NCBI GenBank assembly: GCA_002862805.1
Contig: PKEA01000042.1
Coordinates: forward strand, 1 to 33,146
Direction: 5' to 3'
Source of the DNA: Flavobacteriaceae bacterium
GTDB lineage: Bacteria > Bacteroidota > Bacteroidia > Flavobacteriales > Flavobacteriaceae
DNA: 33,146 nt
Under the pieces are notes generated by a model. It worked only from the letters and a program-made list of their open reading frames with translations, was not told the DNA's origin and did no database searches. The position numbers and the translations under genes were made by a program. The first letter of the stretch is position 1; every line of letters begins with the position of its first letter. Below, one piece after another: positions 25,857-33,146 of the stretch.

Positions 25857-27509
25857 TTATTGATTCATGGAAATTAAAAACTCCTCATTATTTGCCGTTT
25901 TTCTAAATCGATCATGAATAAAGTCCATTGCTTCAATAGGATTCATATCGGCAAGATACTTTCTCATAATCCACATTCTTTGAATAGTATTATCATCTAA
26001 TAATAAATCATCTCTACGAGTACTTGATGAAACCAAATCAATTGCAGGGAAAATACGCTTGTTAGCAATTTTTCTATCTAATTGAAGTTCCATATTACCC
26101 GTTCCTTTAAATTCCTCAAAGATAACTTCGTCCATTTTAGAACCTGTATCAGTTAAAGCTGTAGCAATAATACTTAATGAACCTCCATTCTCTACATTAC
26201 GAGCAGCACCAAAGAAACGTTTTGGTTTTTGTAATGCATTTGCATCAACACCTCCACTTAATATTTTTCCCGATGCAGGTTGAACTGTATTATATGCTCT
26301 TGCTAAACGTGTAATAGAGTCTAATAAAATAACAACATCATGTCCACATTCTGTTAAACGTTTTGCTTTTTCTAAAACAATATTAGCAATTTTAACATGT
26401 TCTTGAGGTTCACGGTCAAAAGTAGAAGCGATTACTTCTCCTTTTACACTTCTTTGCATATCGGTAACCTCTTCAGGTCTTTCATCAATAAGTAAAACTA
26501 TTAAGTAAACTTCTGGATGATTTGCAGCAATTGCATTTGCAATTTCTTTTAGTAATATTGTTTTACCTGTTTTTGGTTGGGCAACAATCATACCTCTTTG
26601 TCCTTTACCAATAGGAGAAAATAAATCGATAATTCTTGTTGAAACTGTACTTTGCTTTTCAGCTATATTGAATTTTTCTTTTGGAAATATTGGAGTTAAG
26701 TGTTCAAACGAAATTCTATCTCTTACTTCTTGCGGATCATGTCCGTTAATTTTTGAGACTCTAACTAAAGGAAAGTATTTTTCTCCTTCCTTTGGAGGTC
26801 GCACTACTCCTTTAACTGTATCTCCTGTTTTTAATCCAAATAATCTAATTTGAGATTGAGATAAATAAATATCATCTGGAGAGGATAAATAATTATAATC
26901 CGAAGATCGAAGAAATCCATATCCATCAGGCATCATTTCTAAAACTCCTTCACTTTCTATAATTCCATCAAATTCAAATTCTGGTTCTCTAAAGTTAGAC
27001 TTTGTATTTTGTTTTGGATTTGGTGAAGAAGGATTATTCTTTTTATAACTTGGATGATTGGGGTTATTTTGATTTGCCTTATGATTTATATTTGGTTGAG
27101 GTTTTTTAACTTCAGTTTCATTATTTTCAACAACTTCATCTTTAACTATTACTGGTTTTTCAATAGATGAAGTAGTTATTTTTTCTTTTTGAGCTTTAAT
27201 TGGTTTAGATTTTACCTTATTGTCAACAGGAGTTTTAACTTCTTTAATTGGTGCTTCAGTTTTAGAAGCAACCATTTTTTTAGAAGCTACACGAGCTCTT
27301 TTAGGTTTTGGTTTAGTATCTTCAGACGGGTTAACTACAGTTTTAATTGCATCAGATTTTACTGTTTCAGGATTTGCAGCTTGTAAATCTAAAATTTGGT
27401 AAACAAGTTCGTCTTTTTTAAGAGTTCTGTACTTTTTTACTTTAGCAACTTTAGCAATTTCTTGCAAATCAGAGAGTTTCATCTCTTTTAAGACTTCAAT
27501 ATCAAACAT
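25857..27509 (-). CDS. rho: Transcription termination factor Rho
   Basis: The 550-residue hexameric RNA helicase ends transcription of unprotected RNA; E. coli Rho has 419. An N-terminal Rho-N helical domain (1-50, [15 protein letters not shown]) is followed by a low-complexity insert of about 125 residues (52-177), Lys/Pro/Val-rich then Asn/Pro-rich. Then come the RNA-binding cold-shock-like domain (about 182-255, [16 protein letters not shown]), the Walker A AQPKTGKT (310-317), Walker [10 protein letters not shown], the Q-loop and the R-loop ([17 protein letters not shown]). All motor residues look intact. A consensus-like promoter and a leader hairpin lie upstream. It is divergent from the DUF4293 gene. 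Confidence 0.97.
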   Translation of the reverse strand: MFDIEVLKEMKLSDLQEIAKVAKVKKYRTLKKDELVYQILDLQAANPETVKSDAIKTVVNPSEDTKPKPKRARVASKKMVASKTEAPIKEVKTPVDNKVKSKPIKAQKEKITTSSIEKPVIVKDEVVENNETEVKKPQPNINHKANQNNPNHPSYKKNNPSSPNPKQNTKSNFREPEFEFDGIIESEGVLEMMPDGYGFLRSSDYNYLSSPDDIYLSQSQIRLFGLKTGDTVKGVVRPPKEGEKYFPLVRVSKINGHDPQEVRDRISFEHLTPIFPKEKFNIAEKQSTVSTRIIDLFSPIGKGQRGMIVAQPKTGKTILLKEIANAIAANHPEVYLIVLLIDERPEEVTDMQRSVKGEVIASTFDREPQEHVKIANIVLEKAKRLTECGHDVVILLDSITRLARAYNTVQPASGKILSGGVDANALQKPKRFFGAARNVENGGSLSIIATALTDTGSKMDEVIFEEFKGTGNMELQLDRKIANKRIFPAIDLVSSSTRRDDLLLDDNTIQRMWIMRKYLADMNPIEAMDFIHDRFRKTANNEEFLISMNQ

Positions 27510-27578
27510 GGATAAATTTTGAATTATTTATTTATAAGAATAATAAATTTTTGTGATAAGATTTTTTGGGGTTGTAAC

Positions 27579-27606
27579 CTATCGTAGTATGAAGTACTTA
27601 CGATAG
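27579..27606 (-). promoter_or_regulatory. Stem-loop at the predicted 5' end of the rho mRNA
   Basis: On the minus strand CTATCGTA and TACGATAG form an 8-bp stem, extended after a one-base bulge by GTA/TAC around the loop CTTCA. No T-run follows it. It lies 70-97 bases before the rho ATG and starts about where transcription is predicted to begin, so it could stabilise the transcript or bind a regulator. Alternatively it is an operator between the divergent genes. Confidence 0.55.
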
Positions 27607-27613
27607 TTCTATG

Positions 27614-27643
27614 CAATAATACGAATAAAATTGAATTAAACAA
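27614..27643 (-). promoter_or_regulatory. Putative rho promoter
   Basis: On the minus strand TTG (27643-27641) is separated by 19 bases from TATTATTG (27621-27614), a one-mismatch form of TAnnTTTG. A start near 27608 would give a leader of about 98 bases before the rho ATG. Confidence 0.55.
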
Positions 27644-27666
27644 TAGTTTTTTTACAAAAGAAAACA

Positions 27667-27674
27667 TATTTTTG
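27667..27674 (+). promoter_or_regulatory. Putative -7 element for the DUF4293 gene
   Basis: TATTTTTG is an exact TAnnTTTG match 21 bases before the preferred ATG at 27696. No TTG is seen at the usual -33 spacing. The expected start lies near 27681, giving a leader of about 15 bases. Confidence 0.45.
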
Positions 27675-27695
27675 CTCTGCAATTTTATTAAAAAA

Positions 27696-28106
27696 ATGAT
27701 TCAACGTATTCAAAGCTTGTTTTTAATTTGTAGCATTATTATAACTGCTGTACTTCCTTTTTTCTTTCCATTATGGACAGAAAATGAAGTTAAAATAGTT
27801 TATTTTAATGAGTCAATATTATATATAGCCTTTTTTGCAGGAATTTCTGCATTAGCTGCATTGAGTTTATTTTTATTTAAAAAAAGACAAACACAATTTG
27901 TTTTAAACAGATTGGCAATCATATTTAACTTTATTTTACTAGGATTTTTTGTTTTTCGAACACTAAACTTATCCGGAGAGATGCAAATTTCAGAGAAGGG
28001 TATTGGGATGTTTCTTCCTACTATTTCTATCGTTTTACTTGTTTTGGCTAACAGAGCAATTAAAAAGGACGAAGATCTCGTAAAATCTGTGGATCGACTA
28101 CGTTAA
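27696..28106 (+). CDS. DUF4293 membrane protein
   Basis: The product of 136 residues has four hydrophobic membrane segments (about residues 7-25, 42-62, 73-93 and 107-123) separated by short charged loops, and a charged C-terminus (KKDEDLVKSVDRLR). It matches DUF4293, a small membrane family that, as I recall, sits beside rho in many flavobacteria. No enzymatic motif is visible and the function is unknown. I choose the ATG at 27696 rather than a TTG at 27672, since that TTG overlaps the predicted -7 element and adds non-conserved residues. It ends at a terminator shared with the converging phosphodiesterase. Confidence 0.88.
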   Translation: MIQRIQSLFLICSIIITAVLPFFFPLWTENEVKIVYFNESILYIAFFAGISALAALSLFLFKKRQTQFVLNRLAIIFNFILLGFFVFRTLNLSGEMQISEKGIGMFLPTISIVLLVLANRAIKKDEDLVKSVDRLR

Positions 28107-28136
28107 ACCTATCATCTTAGTTTTATTAGTGCGTAG

Positions 28137-28170
28137 AAAAACCCGAAACCAAAAGTTTCGGGTTTTTTGT
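28137..28170. terminator. Bidirectional terminator after the DUF4293 gene
   Basis: ACCCGAAAC (28141-28149) pairs with GTTTCGGGT (28155-28163) around CAAAA, with A's before and a long T-run after. It serves DUF4293 rightward and the phosphodiesterase gene leftward. Confidence 0.93.
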
Positions 28171-28194
28171 TTTTTTTTTTATATAATCTCAAAG

Positions 28195-28689
28195 CTACTT
28201 CTTCCCTATTTCAATTACTTCAAGGTTTTGTATTTTATCTTTATCAATTTCAAAGCGTAACATAGTTCGCACTTGATGAAATCCATGTTTCCCAGCCGCA
28301 CCCGGATTCATATGCAACAAGTTTAATTTCTTATCGAATTGAACTTTTAAAATATGAGAGTGACCACAAATAAAAAGTTTGGGAGGATTTTGACGAATTT
28401 CGTCTCTTACATTTACATTGTATTTATCAGGATATCCGCCAATATGAGTAATCCAAACATCAACATCTTCGCACATAAATCTATTATTTAACGGAAACTC
28501 TTTTCGAGCTTTAGCATCATCAATATTTCCAAAAACAGCTCGTAATGGTTTTAATGATTTTATTTTATCGGTTACTGTCAAGTCACCAATATCACCAGCA
28601 TGCCAAACTTCATCAGCTAAATTGACGTATTTTAAAATAACATCATCTATGTGACTGTGCGTATCAGAAAGTAATAATATCTTAATCAT
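28195..28689 (-). CDS. YfcE/MJ0936-type metallophosphoesterase
   Basis: The 164-residue cytoplasmic phosphoesterase has the dimetal calcineurin-like motifs in order: SDTHSH at residues 8-13, HAGDIGD about 30-36, GNID, THIGG, and GHSH with a following NPGA. The family includes phosphodiesterases of unclear natural substrate, such as YfcE. It sits between the DUF4293 gene and truA on the minus strand, divergent from truA across 94 bases. Just before its ATG lies a TATTTTTG box (28701-28694) only four bases away, which could mean a leaderless transcript. Length and motifs are normal. Confidence 0.93.
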   Translation of the reverse strand: MIKILLLSDTHSHIDDVILKYVNLADEVWHAGDIGDLTVTDKIKSLKPLRAVFGNIDDAKARKEFPLNNRFMCEDVDVWITHIGGYPDKYNVNVRDEIRQNPPKLFICGHSHILKVQFDKKLNLLHMNPGAAGKHGFHQVRTMLRFEIDKDKIQNLEVIEIGKK

Positions 28690-28722
28690 ATCACAAAAAT
28701 AGATTAATTATTGAAATTGAAA

Positions 28723-28752
28723 TTGTCATTGCTCTTGAATTTCGTAATTTTG
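28723..28752 (+). promoter_or_regulatory. Promoter of truA and the ABC exporter
   Basis: TTG (28723-28725), a 19-base spacer and TAATTTTG (28745-28752) match the Bacteroidota promoter consensus exactly. Transcription would start near 28758, about 25 bases before the truA start. Confidence 0.8.
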
Positions 28753-28783
28753 CTTTCATATAATAAAACATACAATTTTCAAC

Positions 28784-29521
28784 TTGAGATATTTTATTGA
28801 ATTTGCATACAACGGAAAAGATTTTTATGGTTTTCAGGTTCAACCTGATGTAATTTCAGTACAAGAAACTTTAGATAAAGCATTGAGTTTATTATTCAAA
28901 CAACCTATTCAAATTGTTGGTGCTGGAAGGACTGATAGCGGTGTTCATGCCAAACAAATGTACGCCCATTTTGATTGTGACATTGAAATTGATTCTGATT
29001 ATTGGGTGAGTAAATTCAATTCTTTTTTAGGAAAAAACATAGTTATTTATCGTTTTATTCCTGTTCATGAAGATGCTCACACTCGTTTTGATGCCACAAG
29101 TAGAACTTATGAGTATTATATACATACTTTTAAAGATGTTTTTCAAAACGAAGGAAGTTGGTATTATTTCAACAAATTGAATGTTGATTTAATGAATGAA
29201 GCTTGCAAAATTTTATTCGAATTTGAAGATTTTGAATCTTTTTCCAAAACCAATACTGATGTAAACACTTTTTTATGCGATATTACCGAAGCACATTGGA
29301 AAGTAAACGGAAATCAATTAGTATTTACAATTACCGCTAATCGTTTTTTACGAAATATGGTTCGCGCTATAGTTGGAACTTTAGTTAACGTAGGAATTGG
29401 TAAAATTACTTTAGACGATTTTAGAGCAATTATAGAAAGTAAAAACCGAGGAAAAGCTGGATTTTCTGTTCCTGCGCACGGATTATATTTAGTAAAAGTA
29501 AAATATCCTTATATAGATTAA
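28784..29521 (+). CDS. truA: tRNA pseudouridine synthase A
   Basis: The 245-residue enzyme converts U38-U40 of many tRNA anticodon arms to pseudouridine. Catalytic Asp51 is in GAGRTDSGVHA, with further TruA marks at the start (RYFIEFAYNG), in FDATSRTYEYYIH (about residues 103-115) and in FTITANRFLRNMVRAIVG (about 185-202). Length is usual. The start is TTG: no ATG lies in frame upstream of the conserved RYFIEFAYNG, and this fits the N-terminus seen in the family. The strong promoter at 28723 drives it, and the ABC exporter gene follows 16 bases after. Confidence 0.96.
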   Translation: MRYFIEFAYNGKDFYGFQVQPDVISVQETLDKALSLLFKQPIQIVGAGRTDSGVHAKQMYAHFDCDIEIDSDYWVSKFNSFLGKNIVIYRFIPVHEDAHTRFDATSRTYEYYIHTFKDVFQNEGSWYYFNKLNVDLMNEACKILFEFEDFESFSKTNTDVNTFLCDITEAHWKVNGNQLVFTITANRFLRNMVRAIVGTLVNVGIGKITLDDFRAIIESKNRGKAGFSVPAHGLYLVKVKYPYID

Positions 29522-29537
29522 TCAATTAAAAATATAA

Positions 29538-31289
29538 ATGAAAGCCATACAATCTAAAGCTTTAAAAAAAGTACTTTATTATGCCAAACCTTATCAAAAT
29601 AGGTTCAATTGGGTAATTGTATGGGCATTTGTATTAGCTATTTTTGCAGCTCTTAGACCTCTAATTCTAAAAGAAATTGTTGATGGATTCTTAATAAATA
29701 GTAGTACACAAATAGACTTTTTAATTATTGTTTCGATAATGGGAATAGTCCTTTTTATTGAAGTAATATCACAATTTTTCTTTACCTATTGGGCAAACTG
29801 GCTTGGACAAGACATCGTAAAAGATATCCGACTAAAGTTATATCAACACATTGCTTCATTTAAAATGAAATATTTTGACAATGAACCCGTTGGAAAACTT
29901 GTAACCAGAACCGTTTCAGATATAGAATCTATTGCAAGTATATTTAGTCAAGGACTTTTTATGATAGTAAGTGATTTACTAAAAATGATTGTCATTCTTG
30001 GAATTATGCTTTATATGAACTGGAAGCTAACACTTATTGTTCTACTTGCAATGCCGGTTTTAATTTATGCTACTAATATTTTTCAAAAGAAAATGAAAGT
30101 TGCATTTAACGAAGTAAGAAATGAGGTTTCAAATTTAAATACTTTTATTCAAGAACGATTAACTGGAATGAAAATCGTTCAACTCTTTAATAGAGAGGCT
30201 ATTGAACTTGAAAAATTCAAAGAAATCAATCAAAAACACAACAAAGCTTGGCTTAAAAACATTTTATATAACTCCATCTTCTTCCCTATTGCCGATATTG
30301 TTTCATCCTTAACACTTGGAGCAATTGTATGGTATGGTGGGATTAATATTTTAAATGGAGATACCATTACCACGTTTGGAGATTTTTTTGCATATACAAT
30401 GTATATTTCAATGTTATTTAATCCATTGCGTCAAATTGCAGATAAATTTAACGTTATGCAAATGGGAATAATTGCTGCCGAACGTGTTTTTGAAGTTTTA
30501 GACACGGATAGTCAAATTCAAAATACAGGAACAATAACAGCACATTCATTTAAAGGAAATATAGAATTTGATAATGTTCGTTTCAGTTATATTAAAGATG
30601 AAGAAGTTTTAAAAGGAATTTCATTTACTGTTTCAGAAGGAGAAACTGTAGCAATTGTTGGGAGCACTGGAGCAGGAAAATCAACAATTATTAATTTATT
30701 GAATCGTTTTTACGAAATTAATTCAGGGAACATTACAATTGAAAACCACAATATTAAAGACTATAAATTAGAAAGTCTACGCAAGCAAATTGCAGTGGTT
30801 TTACAAGATGTATTTTTATTTGCCGATACAATTTACAATAACATTACACTTTACAATGAATCAATTACTAGAGATGATGTTGTAAACGCCGCTAAAACAA
30901 TTGGTGTACATAATTTCATTATGAGTTTGCCAAACGGATACGATTATAATGTAAAAGAACGTGGTGTAATGTTATCATCAGGTCAAAGACAATTAATAGC
31001 GTTTTTAAGAGCTTATGTGAGCCAACCAAGTATATTAATTTTAGATGAAGCTACTTCTTCTATTGATTCATATTCAGAAGATTTAATTCAAAACGCAACA
31101 GATATTTTAACGAAAGGAAGAACATCAATAGTAATTGCACATCGATTGGCTACAATTGTAAATGCAGATACTATTATTGTTATGGATAAAGGCGAAATTG
31201 TTGAAAAAGGTTCACACAATGAACTTTTGCAAATTGAAAATGGATATTATAGAAAATTATACGATTCTCAATTTTCAGTTTCCGCATAA
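29538..31289 (+). CDS. MsbA-like ABC exporter (fused membrane and ATPase domains)
   Basis: This 583-residue half-transporter would work as a homodimer. The membrane domain (1-310) has six helices with TMD coupling segments such as KYFDNEPVGKLVTRTVSDIE. The ATPase domain (about 335-583) contains Walker A GSTGAGKST at 375-383, Q-loop VVLQDVFLF, the signature LSSGQ at 479-483, Walker B ILILDEATSSID, and the switch His in IAHRL. Members of this subfamily export lipids (MsbA), peptides or drugs; the substrate is unknown here. It follows truA closely, so it likely shares the truA promoter, and lpdA follows after 77 bases with its own promoter. It starts at ATG 29538. Confidence 0.95.
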   Translation: MKAIQSKALKKVLYYAKPYQNRFNWVIVWAFVLAIFAALRPLILKEIVDGFLINSSTQIDFLIIVSIMGIVLFIEVISQFFFTYWANWLGQDIVKDIRLKLYQHIASFKMKYFDNEPVGKLVTRTVSDIESIASIFSQGLFMIVSDLLKMIVILGIMLYMNWKLTLIVLLAMPVLIYATNIFQKKMKVAFNEVRNEVSNLNTFIQERLTGMKIVQLFNREAIELEKFKEINQKHNKAWLKNILYNSIFFPIADIVSSLTLGAIVWYGGINILNGDTITTFGDFFAYTMYISMLFNPLRQIADKFNVMQMGIIAAERVFEVLDTDSQIQNTGTITAHSFKGNIEFDNVRFSYIKDEEVLKGISFTVSEGETVAIVGSTGAGKSTIINLLNRFYEINSGNITIENHNIKDYKLESLRKQIAVVLQDVFLFADTIYNNITLYNESITRDDVVNAAKTIGVHNFIMSLPNGYDYNVKERGVMLSSGQRQLIAFLRAYVSQPSILILDEATSSIDSYSEDLIQNATDILTKGRTSIVIAHRLATIVNADTIIVMDKGEIVEKGSHNELLQIENGYYRKLYDSQFSVSA

Positions 31290-31303
31290 AGTTGAAATTG
31301 TTA

Positions 31304-31334
31304 TTGAAACTTTTAAATTAATTGTTTAATTTCG
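31304..31334 (+). promoter_or_regulatory. Putative lpdA promoter
   Basis: TTG (31304-31306), a 20-base spacer and TAATTTCG (31327-31334) give a one-mismatch fit to TAnnTTTG. A start near 31341 would leave about 26 bases before the lpdA ATG. Confidence 0.6.
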
Positions 31335-31366
31335 CAAGCATTATAAATTAGAGAAAATCATAGATT

Positions 31367-32755
31367 ATGAAATACGATATTATAGTTTTAGGAAGTGGTC
31401 CTGGTGGTTATGTTACTGCAATTAGAGCCTCTCAATTAGGTTTTAAAGTAGCCGTTATTGAAAAAGAAAACTTAGGTGGAATTTGTTTAAATTGGGGTTG
31501 TATCCCAACAAAAGCATTATTAAAATCTGCTCAAGTATTTGATTATTTAAAACATGCTTCAGACTACGGACTAAAAGTAGATAACGTAGATAAAGATTTT
31601 TCTGCTGTTGTTGCACGTTCAAGAAATGTAGCTGACGGAATGAGTAAAGGGGTTCAATTTTTAATGAAAAAGAACAAAATTGACGTTATTGACGGTTTTG
31701 GAAAAGTGTTACCTGGAAAAAAAGTTGCTGTAACAGCTGCTGATGGAAAAGTAACTGAATATTCTGCTGATAACATTATTATTGCAACTGGTGCACGTTC
31801 TCGTGAATTACCTAACTTACCACAAGATGGTAAAAAAGTAATTGGTTACCGACAAGCAATGACTTTACCAGAACAGCCTAAATCGATGATTGTTGTGGGT
31901 TCTGGAGCAATTGGTGTAGAATTTGCACATTTTTATAATGCAATGGGTACAGATGTGACTATTGTTGAATTTATGCCAAATGTAGTTCCTGTTGAAGACG
32001 AAGATATTTCAAAACAATTTCAGCGTTCACTAAAGAAAGCTGGAATTAAAATAATGACAAACTCTTCAGTTGAAAGAATTGATACTTCTGGAAATGGAGT
32101 TAAAGCTTTCGTAAAAACTTCAAAAGGAGAAGAAGTTTTAGAAGCTGATATTTTACTTTCTGCTGTTGGAATTAAAACTAATATTGAAAACATTGGTTTA
32201 GAAGAAGTTGGAATTGCTACAGATAGAGATAAAATCTTGGTAAACGATTTTTACCAAACTAATATTCCTGGTTATTATGCAATTGGAGACGTTACTCCAG
32301 GTCAAGCTTTAGCACACGTTGCTTCTGCTGAAGGAATTTTATTAGTTGAAAAATTAGCAGGTTTACACGTTGAACCATTAGATTATGGAAACATTCCTGG
32401 TTGTACGTATGCAACTCCAGAAATTGCTTCTGTAGGAATGACAGAAAAACAAGCAAAAGAAAAAGGATATGAATTAAAAGTTGGTAAATTTCCTTTCTCA
32501 GCATCAGGAAAAGCAAAAGCAGCTGGAACACCAGACGGATTTGTAAAAGTTATTTTCGATGCAAAATACGGCGAATGGTTAGGTTGCCACATGATTGGTG
32601 CTGGAGTTACAGATATGATTGCTGAAGCAGTTGTAGCACGTAAACTAGAAACTACAGGACACGAAATATTAAAAGCTGTTCACCCACACCCTACTATGAG
32701 TGAAGCTGTTATGGAAGCTGTTGCTGATGCTTATGGTGAAGTGATTCATTTATAA
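31367..32755 (+). CDS. lpdA: Dihydrolipoyl dehydrogenase
   Basis: The 462-residue flavoprotein reoxidises dihydrolipoamide with NAD as the E3 part of pyruvate, 2-oxoglutarate or branched-chain 2-oxoacid dehydrogenase complexes, and often of the glycine cleavage system. The FAD-binding GSGPGGYV is at 9-16, the redox pair Cys40/Cys45 in GGICLNWGCIPTK, the NAD-binding GSGAIGVEFA about 177-186, FAD motif AIGDVTPG about 305, and the C-terminal catalytic His441-Glu446 in HPHPTMSEA. Length is normal. It has its own promoter-like element, and a terminator follows. No E1 or E2 genes are adjacent, so it may supply more than one complex. Confidence 0.96.
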   Translation: MKYDIIVLGSGPGGYVTAIRASQLGFKVAVIEKENLGGICLNWGCIPTKALLKSAQVFDYLKHASDYGLKVDNVDKDFSAVVARSRNVADGMSKGVQFLMKKNKIDVIDGFGKVLPGKKVAVTAADGKVTEYSADNIIIATGARSRELPNLPQDGKKVIGYRQAMTLPEQPKSMIVVGSGAIGVEFAHFYNAMGTDVTIVEFMPNVVPVEDEDISKQFQRSLKKAGIKIMTNSSVERIDTSGNGVKAFVKTSKGEEVLEADILLSAVGIKTNIENIGLEEVGIATDRDKILVNDFYQTNIPGYYAIGDVTPGQALAHVASAEGILLVEKLAGLHVEPLDYGNIPGCTYATPEIASVGMTEKQAKEKGYELKVGKFPFSASGKAKAAGTPDGFVKVIFDAKYGEWLGCHMIGAGVTDMIAEAVVARKLETTGHEILKAVHPHPTMSEAVMEAVADAYGEVIHL

Positions 32756-32772
32756 GATTAAGCATTTAAAAT

Positions 32773-32807
32773 AAAAAATCCGACTTTTTTAAAGTCGGAT
32801 TTTTTTT
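32773..32807. terminator. Bidirectional terminator after lpdA
   Basis: ATCCGACTTT (32778-32787) pairs with AAAGTCGGAT (32791-32800) around TTT, with A's before and seven T's after. It serves lpdA and the converging Ppx/GppA gene. Confidence 0.93.
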
Positions 32808-32830
32808 ATGTTTTAAATTGATGTGAATTT

Positions 32831-33146
32831 CTAAATTTTATCGTAATACATTGCTTTCACAATACCATCTGAAAGTCCTATTTTTGGAACATAAATTTGT
32901 CTTGCTCCACTCCACTTCATTGCATTTAAATAAATTCGGGTTGCAGGAATAATTACATCTGCTCTATCTGGATTTAAACCAAGTTCTGTAATTCTTTGCT
33001 CATAAGTCATAGAATTAAACTTTTGAAACTGAGCATTTAAATACATGTATGATAAAGGTTTTGACTGATGTTTTTCTGATAATTTGAATAATTTATTAAT
33101 ATTTCCACCTGAACCAATAAGTGTTATTTCATCATAAGGAGCAACG
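32831..33146 (-). CDS. Ppx/GppA family phosphatase, C-terminal part
   Basis: This is the last part of a gene that enters from the right edge on the minus strand; about 104 residues are visible, open to the edge, with the stop at 32831. The segments LIGSGGNINKLF, RADVIIPATRIYLNAM and PKIGLSDGIVKAM are typical of the C-terminal half of exopolyphosphatase/guanosine-pentaphosphate phosphohydrolases, which degrade polyphosphate or pppGpp in the cytoplasm. The ASKH fold G-S-G-G-N motif is visible at the left of the visible protein. The exact specificity cannot be told from this part. It converges with lpdA at a shared terminator. Confidence 0.85.
   Translation of the reverse strand, partial: VAPYDEITLIGSGGNINKLFKLSEKHQSKPLSYMYLNAQFQKFNSMTYEQRITELGLNPDRADVIIPATRIYLNAMKWSGARQIYVPKIGLSDGIVKAMYYDKI

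Overview
The window is AT-rich chromosomal DNA from a member of the Bacteroidota, almost certainly the Flavobacteriaceae and close to Flavobacterium. Three things support this. Gene neighbourhoods look typical of flavobacteria as I recall them: lptD-ridA, tamB divergent from tsaD, gyrA divergent from clpC, and rho divergent from a DUF4293 gene. Genes lack Shine-Dalgarno sequences. Several promoters fit the Bacteroidota form TTG-N19/20-TAnnTTTG. I see no phage, insertion sequence, integron or CRISPR array; this looks like conserved core genome.

Layout. Positions 1-1739 hold the 3' part of an LptD-like outer-membrane gene and ridA. Positions 1818-9584 (minus) read tamB, pfkA, gap, an N-acetylglucosamine kinase-like gene and mgsA, so upper glycolysis, GAPDH and the methylglyoxal branch lie together. 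Positions 9760-15508 (plus) are a tight seven-gene run: tsaD, rsmE, DUF4159, a TrmH-like SPOUT methylase, an AI-2E-type membrane protein, a THUMP-like methyltransferase and a small secreted protein of unknown function. Four of the seven act or probably act on RNA. Then come three tRNA genes on the minus strand (Ser-GCT, Pro-TGG, Arg-TCT) behind a near-perfect promoter.

Positions 16121-18127 (plus) encode a thiolase and an NlpC/P60 peptidase. A TPR protein and gyrA (minus) stand divergent to clpC, which is followed by a retropepsin-like RimB-type protein and a HutD-like protein (plus). Then rho (minus) is divergent to DUF4293; a phosphodiesterase (minus) is divergent to truA, an MsbA-like ABC exporter and lpdA (plus). 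The 3' part of a Ppx/GppA phosphatase gene (minus) runs off the right edge.

Every convergent gene pair shares one GC-stem hairpin flanked by A and T runs, which can end transcription both ways. The most useful anomalies are: tamB has no ATG, GTG or TTG in front of its membrane anchor; Rho carries an Asn/Pro/Lys-rich disordered insert of about 125 residues, and its gene has a leader hairpin at the predicted 5' end of the mRNA; the clpC terminator overlaps its own stop codon; and an orphan RimB-like gene stands without rimK. I did not find a clearly new defence or mobile system.
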